From positions 1 to 64,000 of the forward strand of contig CANMQI010000006.1 of the NCBI GenBank assembly GCA_947499955.1: a stretch of 64,000 bases of DNA, in the 5' to 3' direction. Shown here in pieces: positions 8,715 to 17,110 of the stretch. Position 1 is the stretch's first letter. The number at the start of each line of letters is the position of its first letter. Both the position numbers and the translations under genes were made by a program. The stretch comes from an uncultured Granulosicoccus sp. GTDB lineage: Bacteria > Pseudomonadota > Gammaproteobacteria > Granulosicoccales > Granulosicoccaceae. The notes beneath the pieces are model-generated. The model was not told where the DNA came from, did not search any database, and was given only the letters and a program-made list of their open reading frames with translations.

Positions 8715-9425
8715 TTGTCGGACTCACATCACGAATTATCGGGCCGTGTGCCCCTGGTCAACCAGATCACGGAAATGCTGGTACGGGATATCAAGACAGG
8801 CGTGCTGCCCGATGGCGAGCGATTGCCGCCCGAACGCAACATGGCGGAAGGACTGAATATCTCGGTAGGTACCTTGCGCAAGGCGCTCGCCGAACTGGAG
8901 AACCGTGGTTTGCTGACGCGCATCCAGGGCTCCGGCAACTATGTGAACAGCACCCTCGACGAACACAATGTCTATGCCCTGTTCCGTCTGGAACTGGTCG
9001 ACGGTCCTGCCACACCAAGTGCCCGCTTGCTGTCACTGGATCACATGGACAAACCGTCCGGATTACCCGATATCGGTAGCGCCACAAAGGCATTTCGGTT
9101 CCGACGAATCCGGCATCTCAACCAGCGCGAAGCCGCACTCGAGGAAATCTGGCTCGATGGACGCCATGCCGAGCATATCGATGCTGCCCAAGTGACGGAT
9201 TCTCTCTATCGGTTCTACCGTGATGTCCTGGGCTTTCGCATCACCCGGGTCCAGGATCGTGTCGGCGTCGGTCGCCTGCCTGACTGGGCACCGGAAGCCT
9301 GGCAACAACGCTATGGCGGTGACTGGGGCTTCGTGGAGCGCCTCTCACGCGACCAGGACGGCGAACTGGCCGAATACTCCCGAACCTGGTTCGACCCGGA
9401 GCACGTTCGATTCGTCAGTCGCTGA
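8715..9425 (+). CDS. GntR family regulator with UTRA domain (HutC type)
   Basis: The product has 236 residues from TTG 8715, which follows AGAGGT with good spacing; the frame is open further upstream (ATG 8598) but that would overlap the promoter and the divergent gene. Residues about 12-75 form the GntR winged helix (LVNQITEMLVRDIK, LPPERNMAEGLNIS, GTLRKALAELENRGLLTR). The rest fits a UTRA ligand-binding domain (ALEEIWLDGRHAE, LAEYSRTWFDPEHVRF). It probably controls the divergent monooxygenase operon in response to its substrate. Confidence 0.85.
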   Translation: MSDSHHELSGRVPLVNQITEMLVRDIKTGVLPDGERLPPERNMAEGLNISVGTLRKALAELENRGLLTRIQGSGNYVNSTLDEHNVYALFRLELVDGPATPSARLLSLDHMDKPSGLPDIGSATKAFRFRRIRHLNQREAALEEIWLDGRHAEHIDAAQVTDSLYRFYRDVLGFRITRVQDRVGVGRLPDWAPEAWQQRYGGDWGFVERLSRDQDGELAEYSRTWFDPEHVRFVSR

Positions 9426-9510
9426 GAGACAAAGGCCTTGGGTCATGTTGTCGCAACAGATGGCTTCATCTCTTGCGACAATCACACATCTCGGGCCATC
9501 GATCAGAGCC

Positions 9511-10356
9511 TCAGTCTTCGCTGAGCCGTTCCCGACGTTCCATTTCCTCACGATAGGCTTCCTGAATCTGTTGCAGTACAGATCCTACGTCTGCCTCCTG
9601 CTCGTCACGAGCATATTTGCCGGTCAGTGTCATGTCCGGGTGCAAGGCACCTGCTTCATGCAAGGCCCATAATTCCTCGGCATAGCGCGTCTCTGCCAGC
9701 TCCGGAACATACTGCGCGTAATAGCGTGTGATGTTGGCCACATCTCTTGCCAGCATTGTCGGCGCATGATTGTTACCAGCGGCATCCACCACCTGAGGCA
9801 GATCGATGATGACGGGGCCATCCTCGGTCATCAGGACATTGAACTCCGACAGGTCACCGTGCACCAGACCGGCACACAGCATGCGCAGGATATAGTGCAT
9901 CATCGTCTTGTGATCGGCGGCGGCCCGCTCCAGCGGAATGGCTACATCGTTCAACCGCGGTGCGGCCTCGCCATCCGCATCAGTGATGAGCTCCATCAAC
10001 AACACGCCGTCAAAACAGCCAAAGGCCTCGGGAACACGCACACCGGCATCGCGCAACTTGTACAGCGCATCCACTTCGGTGTTCTGCCAGGCTTTTTCCT
10101 GCTCTTCACGACCGAAGCGTGTGCCCTTCTCCATGGCACGCTGTCGACGGCTGTTGCGCACCTTGCGCCCTTCCTGATACTGCACAGCCTGCTTGAAGCT
10201 GCGCACGGCCACATCCTTGTAGACCTTGGCACACCGTATCTGACCGTCACTACGTACCAGATAGACAGTGGCTTCCTTGCCACTCATCAACGGGCGCAGG
10301 ACTTCGTCTATCAAGCCGTCTTCGATCAGCGGCTGAAGTCGCTTGGGTGTCTTCAC
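9511..10356 (-). CDS. RIO1-family serine protein kinase
   Basis: The product has 281 residues from GTG 10356, preceded by GAAGGGTCC. Related proteins begin KTPKR..PLIEDGL, matching VKTPKRLQPLIEDG here, so the longer frame up to 10446 is not used. Visible motifs are the ATP loop MSGKEATVYLV, lysine AKVYK, catalytic LVHGDLSEFNVL and metal site IIDLPQ. Bacterial RIO kinases are widespread but poorly understood. It lies 29 bp after the zinc-ribbon gene and is likely co-transcribed with rhlE. Confidence 0.9.
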   Translation of the reverse strand: MKTPKRLQPLIEDGLIDEVLRPLMSGKEATVYLVRSDGQIRCAKVYKDVAVRSFKQAVQYQEGRKVRNSRRQRAMEKGTRFGREEQEKAWQNTEVDALYKLRDAGVRVPEAFGCFDGVLLMELITDADGEAAPRLNDVAIPLERAAADHKTMMHYILRMLCAGLVHGDLSEFNVLMTEDGPVIIDLPQVVDAAGNNHAPTMLARDVANITRYYAQYVPELAETRYAEELWALHEAGALHPDMTLTGKYARDEQEADVGSVLQQIQEAYREEMERRERLSED

Positions 10357-10385
10357 TGGTCTGGACCCTTCATGAACAAACCAGC

Positions 10386-10724
10386 CTAGGCCTTCTTGAC
10401 GAACTGCGATTTGAGCTTCATGGCGCCGATACCGTCGATACGACAATCGATATCGTGATCGCCCTCAACCAGCCTGATGCCTTTCACCTTGGTGCCCACC
10501 TTGACCACCGCCGATGAGCCCTTGACCTTCAAGTCCTTGATGACGGTGACCGTATCACCGTCGACCAGCAGGTTTCCGTTCGCATCCTTTACCGTGGCGC
10601 CATCCTCTTCCGACGAACTACCATCGGCCGCCCATTCATGGGCACATTCCGGACAGACCAGCATCACCCCATCGGGATAAGTGTAGGTCGACTGGCACTG
10701 CGGGCAAGGAGGAAATTCGCTCAC
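10386..10724 (-). CDS. yjdM: PhnA/YjdM-like zinc-ribbon protein
   Basis: The product has 112 residues, the usual length. A CPQC...CPEC zinc ribbon (about residues 7-27) is followed by the conserved [20 protein letters not shown] and LKVKGSS segments. GTG 10724 overlaps the rhlE stop (GTGA) after GGAAGGTCTGC. Despite the old phosphonate name, the family's role is unclear. Position between an RNA helicase and a RIO kinase hints at an RNA- or ribosome-related job, which is inference. Confidence 0.9.
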   Translation of the reverse strand: MSEFPPCPQCQSTYTYPDGVMLVCPECAHEWAADGSSSEEDGATVKDANGNLLVDGDTVTVIKDLKVKGSSAVVKVGTKVKGIRLVEGDHDIDCRIDGIGAMKLKSQFVKKA

Positions 10725-12073
10725 GCAGACCTTCCGCTACTGGCACGTGAACGTGTCCGGCGACTGCGATTGGCCGCCTGTGTTCCAGCTGGCTGTACCT
10801 TGCCAGCGCCAGAACGAGCATTTCCGGAACGACCCTGTGGACCGCGACTCGCGCCAGATCCCTGGCTTCGACCACCGCCCTGGCGACCCTGACGGATCGG
10901 CTCGGCCTTGATACTTGGATCAGGCTCGAAGCCTTCGATCTGAACGCGCGGAAGTTCGCGACTGATCAGACGCTCGATGTCTCGCAGCAATTTGTCTTCG
11001 TCGATGCATACCAGTGATACCGCTTTGCCGGACATGCCTGCACGGGCTGTACGACCAATCCGGTGTACATAGTCTTCAGGCACATTGGGCAGCTCGAAAT
11101 TCACCACATTGGGGAGCTGGTCGATGTCCAGTCCACGAGCGGCGATATCGGTGGCAACCAGCACACGGATCTTGCCGTCCTTGAACCCGGCCAGTGCACG
11201 GGTTCTGGCGCCCTGACTCTTGTTTCCATGAATGGCAGCAGCGGACAAACCGTCACGCTCAAGCTGTTCGGCCAGACGATTGGCACCATGCTTGGTGCGA
11301 GTGAATACCAGCACCTGTTCCCATTGCTCGTCATGGATCAGTCGTGACAGCAGCTCACGCTTGCGTCCCTTGTCAACGCGATACACCTGCTGTTCGATAC
11401 GGTCAGCAGTGGCATTCTGAGGTGCCACTTCCACCAGCTGTGGATCGTTGAGCATGCGCTGGGCCAGCTGCTTGATCTCGCGCGAAAAAGTTGCCGAGAA
11501 CAGCAGATTCTGCCGCTCACTGGTTTCAGGAAGAAGCGCCAGCACCCGCTTGACATCATGGATGAATCCCATGTCCAGCATGCGATCGGCCTCGTCCAGC
11601 ACCAGTACTTCCAGCTGTGACAGGTCTACGGTACCCTGACTGGCATGATCGAGCAGACGACCCGGGGTTGCAATCAGGATATCGACACCCTTGCGCAGCT
11701 GACTGATCTGCGGATTGATGCTGACACCACCGAAAACGACTGCCGATCGGAATTTGAGGTATTTGCCATAGGTGGCAACGCTTTCAGCGATCTGCGCTGC
11801 CAGCTCACGGGTAGGCGTCAAGATCAGGGCGCGAACCGGTGGGCTGCCCTTGCGAGCGCCATTGGTTCGACGGGGAGTCTGCGACAGTTTCTGCAGCAGC
11901 GGCAGGGTGAATCCTGCGGTCTTGCCAGTGCCGGTCTGGGCACTGGCCATGACATCCTTGCCGGTGAGTACCAGCGGGATGGCTTTCTGTTGAATGGGAG
12001 TGGGAGTTTCGTAGCCTTCTTCTAGAACGGCTTTCAGGACCTCGGACGACAGGCCCAGTGCTTCAAATGACAT
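10721..12073 (-). CDS. rhlE: DEAD-box RNA helicase, RhlE type
   Basis: The product has 450 residues. All helicase motifs appear in order: Q motif [49 protein letters not shown] and HRIGRTAR. A basic Gly/Arg/Ser-rich tail of about 60 residues follows, as in RhlE proteins, probably for RNA binding. It is the first gene of rhlE-yjdM-RIO kinase. A long leader (about 200 bases from the promoter below) precedes it, common for cold-regulated helicase genes; that regulation is inferred. Confidence 0.93.
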   Translation of the reverse strand: MSFEALGLSSEVLKAVLEEGYETPTPIQQKAIPLVLTGKDVMASAQTGTGKTAGFTLPLLQKLSQTPRRTNGARKGSPPVRALILTPTRELAAQIAESVATYGKYLKFRSAVVFGGVSINPQISQLRKGVDILIATPGRLLDHASQGTVDLSQLEVLVLDEADRMLDMGFIHDVKRVLALLPETSERQNLLFSATFSREIKQLAQRMLNDPQLVEVAPQNATADRIEQQVYRVDKGRKRELLSRLIHDEQWEQVLVFTRTKHGANRLAEQLERDGLSAAAIHGNKSQGARTRALAGFKDGKIRVLVATDIAARGLDIDQLPNVVNFELPNVPEDYVHRIGRTARAGMSGKAVSLVCIDEDKLLRDIERLISRELPRVQIEGFEPDPSIKAEPIRQGRQGGGRSQGSGASRGPQGRSGNARSGAGKVQPAGTQAANRSRRTRSRASSGRSA

Positions 12074-12276
12074 GTATTGTTGATTTCACGAATGGACAAC
12101 AACACAAACGCCTCAAGGCGGCATGGCTGTTGTCAGGCAATAGGAGACTGCAAAGTTTGACTTCTGACCCGGCAGTCGGAGCGTGTGCGCTCAGGAAGTT
12201 GACCGAAGATCAGGTTGACTGATTACAGCTCCACAAGCGCTACCGTATCGATCGTTCAAGATTCGGCAGAATGGCC

Positions 12277-12306
12277 ATTGTATAGGCCATGAGCTTTTAC
12301 TGTCAC
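12277..12306 (-). promoter_or_regulatory. Possible rhlE promoter
   Basis: On the minus strand GTGACA (12306-12301) and TACAAT (12282-12277) are 18 bp apart. The start would be near 12270, leaving about a 197-base untranslated leader before ATG 12073. The 12074-12508 stretch holds no credible gene. Confidence 0.45.
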
Positions 12307-12370
12307 ACTTTATGCCAGATGACGACTCCATTACCCACTTTCAACAAACAGGCAATTCCGTAACAAACGA

Positions 12371-12420
12371 CCTGAAACACCCGATAACACCCATGAATAG
12401 TCGTTATCAGGTGTCTCAGG
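12371..12420 (-). terminator. 18-bp inverted repeat after the DUF945 gene
   Basis: Arms 12371-12388 and 12403-12420 pair over 18 bp with two mismatches. In minus-strand RNA both mismatches become G-U pairs, so the stem is unbroken only in the transcript of the DUF945 gene that ends at 12509. The 3' side is T-rich (TCGTTTGTTA). This supports a terminator for that gene. Confidence 0.55.
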
Positions 12421-12508
12421 GCCACAATGACACCCTGAAAGTGATTCGGGAACATGTCTTGAGAATGAATCGCACGAACAATCGCTCATCCCTGACCGCT
12501 CTGATGGC

Positions 12509-13861
12509 TTACAGCTTCGCCATGTCCGCCAGTGGCGTGTCCAGCTTGTCGCCGAGCATCATCTCCAGCGCCAGAGGATTGCCATTGATATCGACAATCA
12601 GTTCACTCAGTGTCAGATCCGCCTTGTAGCTGACACCATCGGCAACGATGACTTGCTGCGCCTGCGGCGACATCATGAACATCGCCAGAGGCGTCTGATC
12701 GATGGCCGTGGCGTCCGCATCCAGATGAGCTTCCAGCTTCAGCACAGTCAGCAGGTCCCTGAGTGTGACGATGGATGCCAGCCCGTTCGCCGGAAAGGCA
12801 GGAACAGTTTCATCGATCACGCTGATGCCATAGGCCACACTGGCATCCCCGCCCTCATTGCTGAACCTGAGTCCGAAGTCCACGCCCGTACCCGGACCAA
12901 TCATCGGCACATAGGCGCCGAGAATGCGCTTCATGGTTTCCGGATCGTCCGAAAGCATGGCGTCGGCTATCGACAGTTGACTGATGGTATCGACATAACT
13001 CTGAACGCCCTCGATGGACAGATTCGACACCGTTGACTCCAGCGAGACGGCATTGATGGGCAACATACTGTCGATACTGCCGACGGACATGAGCGACTGA
13101 CTACTCAACAGATCGCCCTTAACTTGCGTATCACTGTGAAAACCGATGGACGCAAGCTTCGCATGCATGCCCATGTTGTCTGCGGAGTTGATTGACAGAG
13201 AATCGAAATCGATGCCGTAGGAGCCAGAATAGATGGACTGGCTGATACGCGCCAGATCGGTCTTGATCAAGCCTGGGGACAGACTCAGTTCATTGCCTTC
13301 GCGACTGAATTCGATGGCACCCAGCGTACCGCTGCCCAACACCGCATCATCCGCCACGCTGACCGAGTAATCGATACCACCAAAACTGACGTTGGCCCCG
13401 TCTTCCTGACGCTGATAGGGGCTGAGCTGCAGATGATTGTCGATATTGCCATCGAAACCCACCTGCGTTTCAACGACGAAGGGTTCAGCCTCTGTGAAGC
13501 CTTCCATCAATTCGACAAAGGACTCTGACAAGGCGTCATCGCGCACCAGTGTTGTCTTGATGGAGGCCGCACCGACGCGAACATTGCCTTCGTTGACGCC
13601 CACGGGTGAGTGATCGATCTCATGCTGCAGACGAAACAGGACCTTCGCATCGGCAGACGCCGAATCCATCACTTGCGTGACAGCATGGCTTTTCGTGAAG
13701 CCGCTGCTATAGGATTCATTGACGAGCGTGAAGGGTTTCATTTCATTGAGCTGTGCCAACAGCTGATCATAGGCGCTCTGTGTCTGGGACCCCGAGTAAT
13801 AGGAGGCGCCAGCCCAGGATGCGCCAGCAACCAGAGGGACAGCCAATAGCAATTTCTTCAT
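12509..13861 (-). CDS. DUF945 (YdgA-like) family protein
   Basis: The product has 450 residues. The N-terminus (KKLLLAVPLVAGASWAGASYYSG) is a signal anchor, and the following YDQLLAQLN...LVNESYSSGFTKSHA matches the start of YdgA/DUF945 proteins, which are envelope proteins of unknown function. The rest is low in cysteine and predicted mostly beta from its alternating pattern. ATG 13861 is chosen because the signal starts there; the frame is open to 14035 but that part is not signal-like. Ribosome site is weak. No obvious operon partner. Confidence 0.8.
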   Translation of the reverse strand: MKKLLLAVPLVAGASWAGASYYSGSQTQSAYDQLLAQLNEMKPFTLVNESYSSGFTKSHAVTQVMDSASADAKVLFRLQHEIDHSPVGVNEGNVRVGAASIKTTLVRDDALSESFVELMEGFTEAEPFVVETQVGFDGNIDNHLQLSPYQRQEDGANVSFGGIDYSVSVADDAVLGSGTLGAIEFSREGNELSLSPGLIKTDLARISQSIYSGSYGIDFDSLSINSADNMGMHAKLASIGFHSDTQVKGDLLSSQSLMSVGSIDSMLPINAVSLESTVSNLSIEGVQSYVDTISQLSIADAMLSDDPETMKRILGAYVPMIGPGTGVDFGLRFSNEGGDASVAYGISVIDETVPAFPANGLASIVTLRDLLTVLKLEAHLDADATAIDQTPLAMFMMSPQAQQVIVADGVSYKADLTLSELIVDINGNPLALEMMLGDKLDTPLADMAKL

Positions 13862-14105
13862 GGAGAGAGTGAATTCCTGGATGAACGAAGTTGTGCTTTC
13901 ACGGTGCAGACCGCTTGTGAAGTCGCAGAGCCCTGTCTGTTTGACCCTGTATCGTTTGCAGCAGCAGATAGATGTAATCGACAATGCCGAACTGTGATGT
14001 AACACGGCTGGCGGCCTGCAGCGACCGACACGCAATGACGTCGATCCGTCACCGCCTGTGTGTATGGCTTGTCATACAGAGACCACGCCTTCAAGCAAGG
14101 AGGAT

Positions 14106-15899
14106 TCATGAAAAGAGCAACAGGCAACCGATGACGACCCCCATCAGGCGGTACCAGATTCCGCGCTCGCTGGTGATGGCATGAGAGATGGCAGCCAGAC
14201 CCGCCGCCACCAATAACGCCGCCAGCAGGGCCGCCCAGGGTGAGGTAGCGACCTCGAGGATGGCAGGATGGCTGATCATGCTCAGAGGGATCAGATAGAG
14301 ACCGAGCCCCAGTGCCATGGCATAACCCGCCACCTTCAACCAGTTCTCACCCACCATGCCTGCGGCGATGAACACCGCCCCGCACACCGGCGGCGTGATG
14401 GTGCTCAGCAAAGCAAACCAGAACACGAACAGGTGCGTCGTGAGCAGCGGCAGGCCCAGTTCGGTCAACGCAGGCCCGGCCACGGATACGCAAATGACAT
14501 AGGCCGCTGTTGTGGGCACCTCCATGCCCAGCACCAGACAGGCCAGCGCCGTCAACAGCAAGGCTGGAACCAGATTTCCACCAGACAGCGACAGTATGGC
14601 CGATGTCAGCTTTACACCCAGTCCGGTGATACCCAGCACACCGACGATGATGGAGGCACACAGGATGATGCTGGCGATCGTGGCAATCTGCTCACCGGAC
14701 TGGATGCAAAGTGATCGGAGCCGTTGAGCGAACAGGAGCAGACCCGGCTGCAGGCGTTCATTGAAGAACAACAATACAAACCCGGTCCCGATTGCCAGAC
14801 AGGCGGCATATTGTGGCGTGCGCCCCATGACGAACATGCCCAGCAGCAAGGTGGTGAAAGGCACCAGAAAAAAGCCGGTGGTGATCAGTACGAGTTTCAG
14901 TTCCGGCAATTGATCCCGGCTCAGCGGCTGCAGATCGAAGCGCCTGGCAAACCCGTTGATGCCGAACCAGACAGCCAGAAAATACAACAGCGCAGGAACA
15001 CTGGCTGCCGTCATGATGCTGGTGTAACTGATCCCGGTGAGCTCCACCATGACGAAAGCGCCAGCTCCCATCAGCGGTGGCATGATCTGTCCACCCGAGG
15101 AGGCGACCGCTTCCACGGCCCCTGCCAGTGCCCTGGGGTATCCCAGCCTTGTCATGGCTGGCAGGGTCACGGTTCCGGTGGAGGCAACATTGGCCGATGC
15201 GGAGCCGGATATGGAGCCGAACAGTGCCGATGACACCACCGACACCTTGGCTGCACCGCCCTTGAGACGCCCGGCTGCCCGAGTGGCCAGATTCATGAAG
15301 CCCTGCCCTGCCTCACCGGCATTGAGCACCGCACCGAAGATCACGAAGATGGCCACGATACTGACAGACACACCGGTCAGACTGCCCCACAGGCCCCCTT
15401 CTGCAATCGTCAGGGTTCCCAGAAAGCTGCTCAGCGGTGTACCGGGGTGGCCGAACTCGCCAGGAATATACTGTCCCAGCAGTCCGTAGAGCAGGGCCAG
15501 CAAGGCCACCATCGGTAGCGGCCAGCCAATGGCTCGCCGGGCCATTTCCAGGACCCCGATCAGCAAGATTGCGGCCACGGCCGTCTGGAAGTGATTGTCC
15601 AGAAAACCATACTGATCACCCAGCATGTCGTGCTGCCAGGCAATCCACAGGCAGGCTGGCAGACAGAGCGCAAACAGAACCACGCCCAGACCACGATTCA
15701 GACGCGACAGCGCCTGATCCTCGACTCCCGGTCGGAATGCTGCCAGAAACACCCACGGCAAGGCGAGCGCCATGTGCAATGGCCGGCTGACGAGATTGGG
15801 TATCAATCCACTGAATACCAGCCACAGGTGGAAGCCGATGGACAAGGCGCCCAGCAGCGCCCAGGGCAAGCTGGACCCGGCTTGTCTTGCAGTCGTCAT
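14106..15899 (-). CDS. TRAP transporter fused permease (DctQM type, TAXI system)
   Basis: The product has 597 residues and is hydrophobic throughout, with a short four-helix DctQ-like part followed by a DctM-like part of about 12 helices. Typical segments are FGSISGSASANVASTGTVTLPAMTR, split here by the Gly-rich turn, and MPPLMGAGAFVMVE and GMEVPTTAAYV. Fused permeases of this kind work with TAXI-type binding proteins in Na+-driven uptake of organic acids or amino acids. The binding-protein gene lies 62 bp upstream on the same strand, completing the system. Confidence 0.93.
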   Translation of the reverse strand: MTTARQAGSSLPWALLGALSIGFHLWLVFSGLIPNLVSRPLHMALALPWVFLAAFRPGVEDQALSRLNRGLGVVLFALCLPACLWIAWQHDMLGDQYGFLDNHFQTAVAAILLIGVLEMARRAIGWPLPMVALLALLYGLLGQYIPGEFGHPGTPLSSFLGTLTIAEGGLWGSLTGVSVSIVAIFVIFGAVLNAGEAGQGFMNLATRAAGRLKGGAAKVSVVSSALFGSISGSASANVASTGTVTLPAMTRLGYPRALAGAVEAVASSGGQIMPPLMGAGAFVMVELTGISYTSIMTAASVPALLYFLAVWFGINGFARRFDLQPLSRDQLPELKLVLITTGFFLVPFTTLLLGMFVMGRTPQYAACLAIGTGFVLLFFNERLQPGLLLFAQRLRSLCIQSGEQIATIASIILCASIIVGVLGITGLGVKLTSAILSLSGGNLVPALLLTALACLVLGMEVPTTAAYVICVSVAGPALTELGLPLLTTHLFVFWFALLSTITPPVCGAVFIAAGMVGENWLKVAGYAMALGLGLYLIPLSMISHPAILEVATSPWAALLAALLVAAGLAAISHAITSERGIWYRLMGVVIGCLLLFS

Positions 15900-15961
15900 G
15901 GAGGTGTGTACTTACCCGGTTCGCAGCGTGTGGTTGATATCAGTCAATCAGGAAAGATCGA

Positions 15962-16915
15962 TCAAGGTCTCTGCGCGGCTGTCAGTTCCATACCGACCTC
16001 ATCGTAATAGCGAATGGCGCCGGCATGCAGTTGACCCAGGTTGCCCATCAGGGAGGCATCGACACTGCCCCACCACGCCGAGGTCCCTGCCATGGCCTGC
16101 TTCTGCTCCCAGTAGGTACGGGTCATCTGATAGGCCGTTTCATCATCCATCGCCGTGGTGGCGTAGGCGACAACCGGTAGTGAGGTGGTGACGATATCCG
16201 CCTCCTGCCCACTGTAGGTTCCCGCCGGGATCACCATGCGTGTGCGGCCGGTCGCGGCGATCTGCTCGTCGTCCAGTGACAGTACCTGCACACCCGTGCT
16301 GGCAGCGGCCTCGATGACGTTCGGTGCCGGCCATGATCCAGCCGTCACGAAGCCATCGATCTGCCCGTTCTTGAGCGCCGCCACGGCATTCGACAATTCC
16401 ACTTCGGCCAGCTCGACCTTGCCTTCCAGTCCGAACAGGCCCAGGTACTTGGCCCCCTCACTGGCACCAAACGAGCCCTTGCCCAGCAATATCGATTTAC
16501 CGTCCATACCGGCAAAATCGTCGATACCACTCTCACTGCTCACCACGAAGTGCATCGTCAGTGACGGGATGGGAAACAAGGCACGAATCTCGTCGAATGC
16601 CGGCTTGCTCTTGCCTTCGAACATGGCTTTACCAGTCTGCGCCAGGGCGACCAGTGCCGGCGGTGTGGTGAACACGTAATTGCCCTGACGTATGCCCGAC
16701 TCCATCACGTTCTGAACAGAGCCCTGACTCTCCTCGACCGTGATGCTGATATCACCGTCAGTCCCCTTCTTCATGGCTTCTGCCAGTTCCACCGCCATCT
16801 GATAATACGATGAGCCGGTCTTGGCTGATTTGTAGGTCACGCGGGTCTCTGCCACGCTCGCCGTGGTCGCAAGCAACAGCACGCTGCTGCTCAACAGTGA
16901 AGCAATCAGTTTCAT
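15962..16915 (-). CDS. TAXI-family TRAP transporter solute-binding protein
   Basis: The product has 317 residues with a signal peptide cut near SVAETR. TYKSAKTGSSYYQMAVELAEAMKK and VEESQGSVQNVMES resemble the ligand cleft start of TAXI proteins, and GKSILLGKGSFGASEGAKY is a typical later motif. It is the periplasmic partner of the fused permease downstream. Ligand is unknown; TAXI members described so far bind glutamate, glutamine or related acids. Divergent from the ThDP enzyme gene, with a 195-bp shared gap. Confidence 0.9.
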   Translation of the reverse strand: MKLIASLLSSSVLLLATTASVAETRVTYKSAKTGSSYYQMAVELAEAMKKGTDGDISITVEESQGSVQNVMESGIRQGNYVFTTPPALVALAQTGKAMFEGKSKPAFDEIRALFPIPSLTMHFVVSSESGIDDFAGMDGKSILLGKGSFGASEGAKYLGLFGLEGKVELAEVELSNAVAALKNGQIDGFVTAGSWPAPNVIEAAASTGVQVLSLDDEQIAATGRTRMVIPAGTYSGQEADIVTTSLPVVAYATTAMDDETAYQMTRTYWEQKQAMAGTSAWWGSVDASLMGNLGQLHAGAIRYYDEVGMELTAAQRP

Positions 16916-17020
16916 CTCGGATCTCCAGGTGAGGGGTAGCTACGGTATTCCCGCAGTGTAACCGAGTGACACGACCATCCGGTGCATCAAGCTGATCTGA
17001 ACGTGCAAGGCAAGTCTGTC

Positions 17021-17026
17021 TACAAT
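17021..17026 (+). promoter_or_regulatory. Possible -10 box for the ThDP enzyme gene
   Basis: TACAAT at 17021-17026 lies 84 bases before ATG 17111. The -35 region is poor, so this is a weak call. Confidence 0.25.
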
Positions 17027-17110
17027 GGTGGTTCAGGCAAGCGGCCCAATCCGGCTTGCTGCAATCTCGACTCCGCAAATCGATGCCGGCAAAGCCGGAC
17101 GGGAAATGAC

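Noticed and set aside
12312..12629. Small plus-strand gene upstream of rhlE
   Set aside because: It includes the hairpin arms and overlaps the end of the DUF945 gene, and the peptide has no family-like features.
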